Source: JAAUTS01 sp034440395
GTDB lineage: Bacteria > Verrucomicrobiota > Verrucomicrobiia > Methylacidiphilales > JAAUTS01
Assembly: GCA_034440395.1 (NCBI GenBank)
Contig: JAWXBW010000054.1
Location: forward strand, 1-11,827
Length of the DNA: 11,827 nucleotides
Direction of reading: 5' to 3'
The stretch's first letter is position 1, and every line of letters starts with the position of its first letter. Below, one piece after another: positions 1-6,325 of this stretch. Made by a program: the position numbers and the translations under genes. The notes beneath the pieces were generated by a model. It was given only the letters and a program-made list of their open reading frames with translations, had not been told where the DNA came from and made no database searches.

Positions 1-97
1 GAGAAAACTCGGGTAAGTAGGCCGGCAGTAAGTGCAGGCTCAGGCCAAGGACTGCAAGGAGCAGGGCACCTTGCCACCAACTCGTCTCTGCCGCCAT
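1..97 (-). CDS. N-terminal fragment of a membrane protein following the lycopene cyclase
   Basis: An open frame starts with ATG at 97-95 and runs off the left edge without a stop (about 32 codons). The visible residues begin MAAETSWWQG and continue into a leucine/alanine-rich stretch that looks like a first transmembrane segment, ending near PAYLPEF. It begins 11 bp after the lycopene cyclase stop codon on the same strand, so the two are probably co-transcribed. An in-frame TTG just upstream would give a slight overlap with the cyclase, but ATG is the simpler choice. There is no clear ribosome binding site. Its position suggests a carotenoid or membrane-lipid function, but too little is present to name a family. 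Confidence 0.5.
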   Translation of the reverse strand, partial: MAAETSWWQGALLLAVLGLSLHLLPAYLPEFS

Positions 98-108
98 TTT
101 CTGAAGGT

Positions 109-870
109 TCAAGGTTGTCTTACCCCAAGTGCCCGCCGCTTCTCCAAGTAGTCGAAATAGAGCAGAAGCCCCTGTGCCACAAAGAAATTTGTAACCAAGA
201 AAAAGAAGGCCTCCTCCACTGGTAAGCCCAGCAGGTGCCATCCCGTGGAGTATTCTGGCGATATGTGCCAGATGCCCCATTCTAAGGCGATCCTATCTAC
301 TACCCAAAGATAGATCGTCGGCAGGAGTATGGCTCGTCCCAACCAACGGCGCTGTGTCCACAAATAATCCCCGCCGTAAAACCAATGAAATCCAATCACC
401 GGAGCAGCCCACGTCAAAATCAACCCAAAATAAAGTCCTCTCATATCCACCAACAGGGCAAATACCCCCAAGGCGGCCATCCCTAACGCCACACCCATAC
501 CAACCACTCGCGCCCGCCAAGTTCGCACCCTCGGGACACTACCATATGTTTCCGCCACTAGTTGATGCGCCCCAAAATAGAGCACGCTTAGCCACGTCAT
601 AATCGGTTGTAGCACAAAAAAAACATACTCCTCCAAGGGCACTACCCCTAGAGTCCACTCCTGCACCACACCGCTTGGATCGTAACCCCACACGCCGCGT
701 GCCACGAGATAGTTATCCCACGGGGTGGTGTAAACCACGGCCACCCCAACTAATAGCGCTAATCCTAGGAAGGGACGTGGCCAAGCCCGGCGTGGGCCAG
801 CCAGAACCAAGTATGCCAATACGCCAATAAATGGAAGAATAAAGACCGCATGAAACCCGAAATAAGTCAT
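109..870 (-). CDS. crtYcd: Fused heterodimer-type lycopene cyclase (CrtYc-CrtYd)
   Basis: This 253-residue polytopic membrane protein contains two copies of the short lycopene cyclase domain that is split into CrtYc and CrtYd subunits in some actinobacteria and myxobacteria and fused in archaea, fungi and various other bacteria. The first copy shows PWDNYL (50-55) and VPLEEYVFF (77-85). The second shows VDRIALEWGIW (191-201) and LPVEEAFFF (216-224). The paired P-x-E-E motifs on membrane helices are the family hallmark and the presumed catalytic acids. Family knowledge predicts conversion of linear lycopene to a cyclic carotene in the cytoplasmic membrane; whether one or both ends are cyclised cannot be read from sequence. 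Length fits a two-repeat protein of about seven helices. ATG is used with no evident Shine-Dalgarno sequence, behind a good promoter at 928-956. No other crt gene is visible here. Confidence 0.88.
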   Translation of the reverse strand: MTYFGFHAVFILPFIGVLAYLVLAGPRRAWPRPFLGLALLVGVAVVYTTPWDNYLVARGVWGYDPSGVVQEWTLGVVPLEEYVFFVLQPIMTWLSVLYFGAHQLVAETYGSVPRVRTWRARVVGMGVALGMAALGVFALLVDMRGLYFGLILTWAAPVIGFHWFYGGDYLWTQRRWLGRAILLPTIYLWVVDRIALEWGIWHISPEYSTGWHLLGLPVEEAFFFLVTNFFVAQGLLLYFDYLEKRRALGVRQP

Positions 871-927
871 GGTGAAACAAATGTTAATTGCTTTGGGGAT
901 TGTCGCTAAAGCACTTGTATTAAGTAA

Positions 928-956
928 ATTATATCACAGGTTTTTCATGTTTTGAA
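928..956 (-). promoter_or_regulatory. Extended -10 promoter for the lycopene cyclase operon
   Basis: Read on the minus strand, TTCAAA (956-951) is followed after 17 bp by a perfect TATAAT (933-928), preceded by TGA to give an extended -10 element (936-928). Transcription would start near 921, leaving a leader of about 50 nt. A 7-bp inverted repeat, GCTAAAG (905-911) and CTTTAGC (961-967), brackets this promoter and could be a pair of operator half-sites. Confidence 0.6.
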
Positions 957-1226
957 TTTTCTTTAGCACTTTATTTTTATCTGCTAGTTCTTTTAGCCGC
1001 TCCTATGTCTAGATTTACCTTACAACTTAAGATTGAGCAGTTTTAAGAATTTAGCTACACTATTGATGGATTTTCACAACAAACAAAACTTTTTAAAGTG
1101 ATCCCCTCGCCTCCGAGTTGCTTCATGGAAGAAGACTCTGATTTTTAAAGTATCCCTATCTCTAGACACGCACTCATTTCTTCTGGTGCGCTCTCACCCG
1201 CAAAGATTTTTTCTTAAGTTTTCTAG

Positions 1227-1257
1227 TTGACGCTTTGGCGCACATTGGCACTCTATT
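1227..1257 (+). promoter_or_regulatory. Possible rpsO promoter
   Basis: TTGACG (1227-1232) is a good -35 match. The best -10 candidate downstream is TCTATT (1252-1257), at an over-long 19-bp spacing. The start site would fall only a few bases before the rpsO ATG at 1268, consistent with the absence of a Shine-Dalgarno sequence there. The -10 is poor and the true promoter may lie further upstream. Confidence 0.3.
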
Positions 1258-1267
1258 CAGTTCATAT

Positions 1268-1531
1268 ATGGCTATCTACGACAAAGCGAGTGTTATCTCG
1301 GACAATAAGCGCAATGATAAAGACACTGGTTCTGCCGATGTCCAAGTTGCTATCCTCACCACACGTATCAATTTGCTCACTGAGCATTTAAAGAAATCTT
1401 CTAAAGACCATTCTTCACGCCGTGGCTTGATCATCATGGTCAGCAAACGGCGTAAACTTCTTGATTACATCACTCGCACGGACCGCCCACGTTACGAGGC
1501 TCTTATCAAGAAACTCAACGTCAGAAAATAA
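1268..1531 (+). CDS. rpsO: 30S ribosomal protein S15
   Basis: S15 is a primary binder of 16S rRNA in the central domain and helps form an intersubunit bridge. The 87-residue product carries the family signature DTGSADVQVAILTTRINLLT, then the KDHSSRRGL segment, the MVSKRRKLLDYI block and a basic C-terminus ending KKLNVRK. S15 is typically 88-89 residues. The ATG at 1268 gives the conserved short N-terminus (MAIYDKAS). An upstream in-frame TTG at 1235 would add 11 residues that do not look like S15 and was not used. No clear Shine-Dalgarno sequence precedes the ATG. pnp follows after 185 bp, the conserved rpsO-pnp order. Confidence 0.97.
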   Translation: MAIYDKASVISDNKRNDKDTGSADVQVAILTTRINLLTEHLKKSSKDHSSRRGLIIMVSKRRKLLDYITRTDRPRYEALIKKLNVRK

Positions 1532-1569
1532 GTTACTCTTCCCCTAAAGGAGCCCAAAAAAGTCCAGGA

Positions 1570-1607
1570 GACACAACAACGCTTTGCTCTCAGTGCGTTG
1601 TCGTGTC
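1570..1607 (+). promoter_or_regulatory. Strong rpsO-pnp intergenic stem-loop, candidate RNase III/PNPase autoregulation site
   Basis: GACACAACAACGC (1570-1582) pairs with GCGTTGTCGTGTC (1595-1607) at 12 of 13 positions, with one A/C mismatch, around a 12-nt loop. Partial pairing continues outside the stem. No T-run follows, so it is not a standard intrinsic terminator. In E. coli a stem-loop in the same rpsO-pnp interval is cut by RNase III, and PNPase then degrades its own leader. The position and shape here suggest the same role; that is inference. Confidence 0.6.
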
Positions 1608-1643
1608 CTCTGACCCACCAGGCTCTGGAAGATTGGCTAACAC

Positions 1644-1658
1644 AAAACCAGTGGTTTT
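1644..1658. repeat. Perfect 15-bp palindrome upstream of pnp
   Basis: AAAACCA-G-TGGTTTT is a perfect 7-1-7 inverted repeat, 58 bp before the pnp start codon. In DNA it has the shape of a dimeric regulator operator. In RNA it could form a 6-bp stem with a 3-nt loop as a second leader hairpin after the one at 1570-1607. No promoter with good elements could be placed next to it. Confidence 0.4.
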
Positions 1659-1716
1659 CTCCATCAAGCTAACCACTTATCTCTTAAACTAAAACCAATC
1701 GAAAGACCCAGAAATT

Positions 1717-3864
1717 ATGTCAACTTCCCCCATTCGCGTCGCAGCTCACGTCGGCGCCCAAGAAATCGTTTTTGAAACCGGTAAAATGGCGCGTCTCGCT
1801 GACGGTGCCGTCACGGTCAGCCTCGGCGAAACCATCGTGCTCGTCACCGCTGTCTCCGCCACCACGATTAAAGAAGGCCAAGACTTCTTTCCCCTCACCG
1901 TTGAGTATAAAGAAAAAGCCGCTGCCGTTGGACGTTTCCCCGGTGGTTACTTCAAGCGCGAAGGTCGCCCCAGTGAAAAGGAAATTCTCACCTGCCGTAT
2001 GACCGATCGCCCCTTGCGCCCTCTCTTCCCCAAAGGCTATCTTTATGATACCCAAGTCATCGCTCTCCTGCTCTCCGCAGACGGCGTCAACGACCCAGAC
2101 ATCCTTGCCATTAACGGTGCCTCCGCCGCACTCATGGTCTCTGACATTCCTTTCGCCGGCCCCGTCGGTGCCGTGCGCGTTGCCCGTGTGAACGGCCAGT
2201 TCATTGCCAACCCCACCCACGATCAACTCCTCCGCAGCGACCTCGACCTCGTTTACGTCGGCACAGAAACCGAACCCGTCATGATCGAAGGCAGTGGCCT
2301 AGAAATCCCTGAAGCGGATTTCAACGCTTCCCTCGCCTTTGCCCAAGAACAGGTTCTCGTTCTGGTCAAAGCCCAAAAAGAATTGGCCTCCCACGTTAAT
2401 AAACCCAAGCGCGAAGTTCCCCTCATGCTGGTCAAAGACGAGCTGATGGAAATCGCCTACTCCGTCGCTGGTTCCCGCATTGAAGACGCCCTCTATCGCC
2501 CCAGCAAAATCGAACGCCATAAAGCGGTCGGCGCCTTAAAGGACGAAGTTAAAGCTAAAATCCTTGAAAAATATCCCACCGCTTCTGGCTTCGAGATCAG
2601 CCAAGCCTTTGATTACCTACAAAAGAAAGCCTTCCGCCTGAGCATGCTAGACAAGCAAAAGCGTTGCGATGGTCGCGGAATCGATGAGCTCCGTCCTTTG
2701 ACTGGTGAAACTTCTGTCCTACCACGTGTCCACGGCTCCGCCATCTTCTCCCGCGGTGAAACGCAAGGCCTCTGCATCACGACCTTAGCTCCCATTGATG
2801 AAGCGCAAATTATTGACGCCTACACGGGCGGCGCAGAAACAAAGCGCTTCATGCTCCATTATAACTTCCCCCCCTTCAGTGTCGGGGAAACGGGCCGTTT
2901 CGGTGGACAGAATCGCCGTGAGATCGGTCACGGCGCCCTTGCTGAACGTTCCCTCTTAGCCGTCATTCCTGCGGAAGATAAATTCCCTTATGCCGTCCGG
3001 ATCACCGCCGAAATCATGGAATCTAACGGTTCCACCTCCATGGCCAGTGTTTGCGGCGGATGCCTTTCCCTGATGGATGCAGGCGTGCCGATTAAAGCTC
3101 CCGTGGCTGGTATCTCCGTCGGCCTCGTCTGCGATTTTGCAGCAGATAACAAAACCATTAACCGTCATCTTCTCTTAACCGACATCCTTGGATCGGAAGA
3201 TCACTTCGGCGACATGGATTTTAAACTTTGCGGAACTCGCGCCGGGATTACAGGATTCCAACTCGATCTTAAACTTGCGGGCGTTCCTTTGGAACTTCTT
3301 CAACGCGCTGTTCTGCAAGCCACGGAAGCTCGTTATAAAATCCTCGACTTCATGCAAAGCGTCATCTCGGAACATCGTAGTGATGTATCTAAGCACGCTC
3401 CTCGGATCGAAGTCGTAAAAATTAACCCTGATAAAATCGGCATGTTGATCGGACCTGGCGGTAAAAACATCAAGGGCATCACCGCTGAAACTGGCACGGA
3501 AATTAACATTGATGATGACGGCACCGTCCGCATCTATTGCAATAACCCTGAAGGCATGAAGCGCGCACTTGAAATTATCGAAGGCATGACGGGTCAAATT
3601 GAAGTAGGTAAGCTTTATCGTGGTAAAGTTGTCTCCATTAAAGATTTCGGCGCCTTTGTTGAAGTCTTCCCTGGCCAAGACGGACTCGTCCATATCTCGG
3701 AACTTTCTGACGCTCGCGTCAATCGCACTGAAGACGTCGTCAAAGCAGGCGAGGAAATCTGGGTGAAATGCGTGGGCGTGGACGAAAAAGGCCGCATCAA
3801 GCTTTCCCGTAAAGCGGCTCTAAAAGAAATGTCTACTCCATCTGAAACACCAGCAGTTGGCTGA
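1717..3864 (+). CDS. pnp: Polyribonucleotide nucleotidyltransferase (PNPase)
   Basis: PNPase is a trimeric, phosphate-dependent 3'-5' exoribonuclease of RNA decay. The 715-residue product (family about 700) has the full set of domains. RNase PH-like domain 1 contains CRMTDRPLRPLFPKGY (about 94-109). A helical linker follows, then RNase PH-like domain 2 with FMLHYNFPPFSVGETGR (from about 378) and the catalytic segment DILGSEDHFGDMDFK (489-503). There D495, D501 and K503 line up with E. coli D486, D492 and K494. The KH domain carries GPGGKNIK (579-586) and the S1 domain runs from about 631 with FGAFVE. The ATG gives the usual N-terminus; the upstream GAAAG (1701-1705) is only a weak ribosome binding site. 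The protein appears intact and active. Confidence 0.98.
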   Translation: MSTSPIRVAAHVGAQEIVFETGKMARLADGAVTVSLGETIVLVTAVSATTIKEGQDFFPLTVEYKEKAAAVGRFPGGYFKREGRPSEKEILTCRMTDRPLRPLFPKGYLYDTQVIALLLSADGVNDPDILAINGASAALMVSDIPFAGPVGAVRVARVNGQFIANPTHDQLLRSDLDLVYVGTETEPVMIEGSGLEIPEADFNASLAFAQEQVLVLVKAQKELASHVNKPKREVPLMLVKDELMEIAYSVAGSRIEDALYRPSKIERHKAVGALKDEVKAKILEKYPTASGFEISQAFDYLQKKAFRLSMLDKQKRCDGRGIDELRPLTGETSVLPRVHGSAIFSRGETQGLCITTLAPIDEAQIIDAYTGGAETKRFMLHYNFPPFSVGETGRFGGQNRREIGHGALAERSLLAVIPAEDKFPYAVRITAEIMESNGSTSMASVCGGCLSLMDAGVPIKAPVAGISVGLVCDFAADNKTINRHLLLTDILGSEDHFGDMDFKLCGTRAGITGFQLDLKLAGVPLELLQRAVLQATEARYKILDFMQSVISEHRSDVSKHAPRIEVVKINPDKIGMLIGPGGKNIKGITAETGTEINIDDDGTVRIYCNNPEGMKRALEIIEGMTGQIEVGKLYRGKVVSIKDFGAFVEVFPGQDGLVHISELSDARVNRTEDVVKAGEEIWVKCVGVDEKGRIKLSRKAALKEMSTPSETPAVG

Positions 3865-3878
3865 ATATGAGAGGTGAA

Positions 3879-3912
3879 ACCGAGTTTTAAGATTTCAATC
3901 TTCTAACTTGGT
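3879..3912 (+). terminator. Imperfect hairpin after pnp
   Basis: ACCGAGTT (3879-3886) pairs with AACTTGGT (3905-3912), with one G-T pair. Inside it, AAGAT (3889-3893) pairs with ATCTT (3898-3902) around a TTCA loop, separated by a 2x2 internal loop. It begins 15 bp after the pnp stop. No T-run follows, so it may act as a 3'-end stabiliser or Rho-linked end rather than an intrinsic terminator. Confidence 0.4.
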
Positions 3913-3924
3913 AACCCCGCTCAT

Positions 3925-3953
3925 TTGACAAACTAAAATTATCCTTCATCTTT
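3925..3953 (+). promoter_or_regulatory. Possible peroxiredoxin promoter
   Basis: A consensus -35 TTGACA sits at 3925-3930 in the pnp-peroxiredoxin spacer. No good -10 lies at the right distance; the best candidates are CATCTT/ATCTTT near 3947-3953, 16-17 bp downstream. A GGAG ribosome binding site at 3969-3972 precedes the ATG at 3984 by 11 bp, so this gene, unlike several neighbours, has a normal leader. Confidence 0.35.
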
Positions 3954-3983
3954 CCACAACCCCTCATTGGAGAAATTAACATT

Positions 3984-4460
3984 ATGGCAATCGCAGTAGG
4001 AACCAAAGCACCCGAATTCAACCTTAAAAGCAAAAAAGGCGACAACATAACCGATATCAAATTAAGTGATAATTCCGGTAAACAGAACACTGTCCTCCTT
4101 TTCTTTCCGCTCGCCTTCACGGGAGTTTGCACTCAAGAAATGTGTGACGTAAGTCAAGGCCTCTCTGGCTATACTGGGCTCAACGCCGCCATTTATGGTA
4201 TCAGTGTTGACAGCCCCTTCACCCAAGATGCTTGGGCTGAAAAAGAAAAAATTACCGTCCCCCTTCTCAGTGATCTGAACAAGAAAACGGCAGAAGCTTA
4301 CGGCGTCCTTCTGCCTGACCTAGCTGGCTTCGGTGCCACCTCCGCCCGTGCGGCCTTTGTCATTGATAAAGAAGGAATCGTGAAATACAGCGAACAAACG
4401 CCTACTCCGAAAGACCTCCCTAATTTTCAAGCGATCAAGGAAGTTCTACAGAGCCTCTAA
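3984..4460 (+). CDS. Peroxiredoxin (AhpE/PrxQ-like thiol peroxidase)
   Basis: This 158-residue thioredoxin-fold protein should reduce hydrogen peroxide or organic hydroperoxides in the cytoplasm. The active-site segment FFPLAFTGVCTQEMC (40-54) contains the peroxiredoxin P-x3-T-x2-C pattern with peroxidatic Cys49. A second cysteine, Cys54, follows in C-x4-C spacing, as in the BCP/PrxQ type where it serves as resolving cysteine. The overall sequence (GISVDSPFTQDAWA, then ARAAFVIDKEGIV) is closer to AhpE-like single-domain proteins, so the subfamily is uncertain. The conserved arginine is supplied by the SARAAF segment. It has its own GGAG ribosome binding site and a strong terminator 26 bp after the stop, so it is probably monocistronic. 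Confidence 0.9.
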   Translation: MAIAVGTKAPEFNLKSKKGDNITDIKLSDNSGKQNTVLLFFPLAFTGVCTQEMCDVSQGLSGYTGLNAAIYGISVDSPFTQDAWAEKEKITVPLLSDLNKKTAEAYGVLLPDLAGFGATSARAAFVIDKEGIVKYSEQTPTPKDLPNFQAIKEVLQSL

Positions 4461-4486
4461 GTAAATAAACAACAAGACTTAGAAGC

Positions 4487-4525
4487 AAACACCCTACCGA
4501 GTTCGCTTGGTAGGGTGTTTTGTGT
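4487..4525 (+). terminator. Intrinsic terminator of the peroxiredoxin gene
   Basis: AAACACCCTACC (4487-4498) pairs perfectly with GGTAGGGTGTTT (4509-4520). The inner bases GAG/CTT extend this to a 15-bp stem (one G-T pair) closed by a TTCG tetraloop (4502-4505). The tail TTTTGTGTT follows. It lies between convergent genes and the stem is symmetric, but the T-rich tail favours the plus strand. Confidence 0.85.
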
Positions 4526-4542
4526 TCATACAAAGAGTGTTT

Positions 4543-4555
4543 GCCCATTATGGGC
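4543..4555. repeat. Short perfect palindrome in the convergent spacer
   Basis: GCCCAT-T-ATGGGC is a perfect 6-1-6 inverted repeat between the peroxiredoxin terminator and the cysK terminator. It could form a small hairpin in either transcript. No function is evident. Confidence 0.25.
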
Positions 4556-4573
4556 GACGCTTGAAACCTATAC

Positions 4574-4624
4574 AAAAAAGTGGGCTAGAAGTTTGCCACC
4601 TTAAGCAAGTTTACCCGCCCACTT
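4574..4624 (-). terminator. cysK terminator overlapping its stop codon
   Basis: On the minus strand AAGTGGGC (4624-4617), which lies within the last cysK codons, pairs with GCCCACTT (4585-4578), followed by a run of six T (4579-4574). The loop is long, about 31 nt, with a weak inner TTGC/GCAA pairing. The stop codon lies inside the loop. Confidence 0.5.
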
Positions 4625-5573
4625 GCTTGCGTGCTTCTTCCGCTAAAGCCGTGCTCAGGTAGCGCTCACCCGTGCTACAGCCGATGGTGACGATGAGCTT
4701 ACCTTTATTCTCAGGACGATTGGCTACTTTTATGGCAGCGGCGACGTTGGCGCCCGTAGAAATGCCGACAAGTAAGCCTTCTTCTTTACAAATGCGACGT
4801 GCCATTTCTATCGACTCTTCATTCGTCACGGTGATGACTTCATCGACGATGTTTAAATGTAAGTTGTCAGGCACGAAACCCGCACCGGTTCCTTGAATTT
4901 TGTGCGGACCAGGTTTAACGGGTTCGCCATTTCTAGTCTGAGTAATGACGGGAGAATCTTTGGGCTCTACGGCGATGGTAATTAAGCTCGGTTTACGAGC
5001 TTTAATCACTTCACTAACTCCAGAAATAGTCCCACCTGTGCCAACTGCGGAAATAAAGAAGTCGATTTTTCCGTCGGTGTCATTCCAAATCTCTTCTGCT
5101 GTAGTTTTTTGGTGAATGGCGGGGTTTGCCGGGTTTTTAAATTGCTGAGGTATCCATGAATTGGGCGTTTCTTTTTGTAAAAGTTCAGCCCGGGCGATAG
5201 CTCCCTTCATACCTTCTGCGGCTGGCGTCAGGATAAGTTGTGCCCCCAACATGGCTAATAGGGTACGGCGTTCTAAACTCATGCTCTCAGGCATGGTTAG
5301 AATAAGTTTGTATCCTTTAGCTGCGGCCACAAAGGCTAGGGCTATTCCCGTGTTACCAGAGGTTGGTTCAATGATGGTGGTGCCTTTTGTGAGGATGCCA
5401 GATTTTTCTGCATCCTCGATCATGGCCGCCCCGATGCGGTCTTTAACACTGCCAAGTGGATTAAAAAATTCGCATTTTAGAGCGATCGTAGCTTCGGCAC
5501 CATCGGTGACGCGGTTGAGTTTAATGAGAGGTGTTTTTCCGATTGTGTCTAAAACGCTGTTATGGATGGGCAT
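4611..5573 (-). CDS. cysK: Cysteine synthase A (O-acetylserine sulfhydrylase)
   Basis: A PLP-dependent fold-type II enzyme that joins sulfide to O-acetylserine to make cysteine in the cytoplasm. The 320-residue product matches the family length. NPLGSVKDR (38-46) carries the Schiff-base Lys44. PTSGNTG (70-76) is the substrate loop. GTGGT (178-182) binds the PLP phosphate. The C-terminal segment CSTGERYLST holds the serine that contacts the PLP ring nitrogen. The start MPIHNSVLDTIGKTPL is typical, and AAGGA lies about 8 bp upstream on the minus strand. It is divergent from the nucleotidyltransferase with a 44-bp gap. No CysE/serine acetyltransferase is adjacent. The related cystathionine beta-synthase type is less likely, given length and motifs. 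Confidence 0.95.
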   Translation of the reverse strand: MPIHNSVLDTIGKTPLIKLNRVTDGAEATIALKCEFFNPLGSVKDRIGAAMIEDAEKSGILTKGTTIIEPTSGNTGIALAFVAAAKGYKLILTMPESMSLERRTLLAMLGAQLILTPAAEGMKGAIARAELLQKETPNSWIPQQFKNPANPAIHQKTTAEEIWNDTDGKIDFFISAVGTGGTISGVSEVIKARKPSLITIAVEPKDSPVITQTRNGEPVKPGPHKIQGTGAGFVPDNLHLNIVDEVITVTNEESIEMARRICKEEGLLVGISTGANVAAAIKVANRPENKGKLIVTIGCSTGERYLSTALAEEARKQVGG

Positions 5574-5582
5574 ATTAATTCC

Positions 5583-5609
5583 TTGTCAGTTGTTGAATTC
5601 GAGTAAGAT
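5583..5609 (+). promoter_or_regulatory. Possible nucleotidyltransferase promoter
   Basis: In the 44-bp divergent gap, TTGTCA (5583-5588) and TAAGAT (5604-5609) are separated by 15 bp, shorter than ideal. The start site would fall 1-3 bases before the ATG at 5618. No Shine-Dalgarno sequence is present. Confidence 0.3.
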
Positions 5610-5617
5610 GACATAAA

Positions 5618-6325
5618 ATGAAAGCAATAATTCTGGCGGCTGGCAAGGGAAAGAGGATGGGTGAGTTAACAAAAGATTTACCTAAACCAATGGTGCGAGT
5701 AGAGGGGAAGCCAGTCCTAGAACACATCGTTACGAGTTTGCGGGATTATGCGGGAATTAAGGATTTTTTTATCATTACAGGCCATTGCGCTGAAGTCATT
5801 GAGGATTATTTCTTGGATGGTACCAAATGGGACGTTGCCATCACTTATGGACGTCAAGAGGTAGCAGATGGGACGGGCAAAGCTCCCGATCTAGCACAGT
5901 CATGGATTGGTGCTGATTCGTTCATTCTGATTTATGGCGATATTCTTATGCAACCGCAACTTTTTGCGGGTTTAATCACCGCCTTTGATTCCGATGGAGT
6001 GATCAGTGTGAAACGCGGAGAAAACGTGAGCCATGGCGGAGCGGTGGTATTTGATCAAGAATTTATTTTGGAGTGTATTATCGAGAAGGCTGCACCTGGA
6101 ACCGTCAGCTCTCCTTGGTATAATGCTGGCATTTATGGCTTCACTCCTAAATTATTCAACTACACGGCACGCTTAGAAAAGTCCCCACGAGGAGAGTTTG
6201 AATTGACGGACGCTCTATCTGCTATGGCCGCCGATGGCCTTAAAATCAAGGGCTATGAGATTAAGGGGAATTGGGTGGATGTGCGAGATCCTGAGATTCT
6301 AGAGGAGTTGAATCGAGCGAAATAG
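5618..6325 (+). CDS. Sugar-phosphate nucleotidyltransferase (GlmU-N/RmlA/MurU-like)
   Basis: This 235-residue single-domain enzyme of the NTP_transferase family should transfer a nucleotide from an NTP to a sugar 1-phosphate, giving a nucleotide sugar for cell-wall or polysaccharide synthesis. LAAGKGKRM (6-14) is the nucleotide-binding signature loop and LPKPM (21-25) the second one. GTGKA (85-89) replaces the commoner GTAxA. YGD (106-108) supplies the metal-binding aspartate. YNAGIYGF (168-175), FELTDAL (194-200) and WVDVRDP (219-225) complete the family pattern. There is no left-handed beta-helix acetyltransferase domain, so it is not full-length GlmU. The substrate sugar and base cannot be decided. 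Its last 65 bp overlap the end of phoR on the opposite strand. Coding-strand G content is high compared with the flanking plus-strand genes. Confidence 0.85.
   Translation: MKAIILAAGKGKRMGELTKDLPKPMVRVEGKPVLEHIVTSLRDYAGIKDFFIITGHCAEVIEDYFLDGTKWDVAITYGRQEVADGTGKAPDLAQSWIGADSFILIYGDILMQPQLFAGLITAFDSDGVISVKRGENVSHGGAVVFDQEFILECIIEKAAPGTVSSPWYNAGIYGFTPKLFNYTARLEKSPRGEFELTDALSAMAADGLKIKGYEIKGNWVDVRDPEILEELNRAK

Larger units (their letters stand above)
871..1267. other. Intergenic region between crtYcd and rpsO
   Basis: This 397-bp spacer between divergent genes is AT-rich and holds no convincing gene. It contains the cyclase promoter (928-956). An imperfect direct repeat, TTTTTAAAGT at 1090-1099 and 1142-1151, has both copies followed by (G)ATCCC. 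A weak plus-strand stem-loop (GAGT..CTTC at 1115-1124 with GAAG..ACTC at 1128-1138) is followed by TGATTTTT. A possible rpsO promoter begins at 1227. If transcription starts well upstream of 1227, the repeat and hairpin would lie in an rpsO leader, but no known S15-binding leader structure was recognised. Confidence 0.5.

Noticed and set aside
1235..1267. Extended rpsO start at TTG (1235).
   Set aside because: The extra 11 residues do not resemble S15, while the ATG at 1268 gives the normal family length.
1570..1607. Reading the rpsO-pnp hairpin as an ordinary intrinsic terminator.
   Set aside because: No T-run follows the stem, and pnp, conserved downstream, needs transcription through it unless it has its own promoter.
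1720..3693. Long open frames antisense to pnp (up to about 170 codons on the minus strand).
   Set aside because: They lie wholly inside a highly conserved pnp gene, and their products have no recognisable domain. They reflect pnp codon bias on the opposite strand.
4672..5616. Plus-strand open frames across cysK (74 and 151 codons).
   Set aside because: They are antisense shadows of cysK with no family resemblance.
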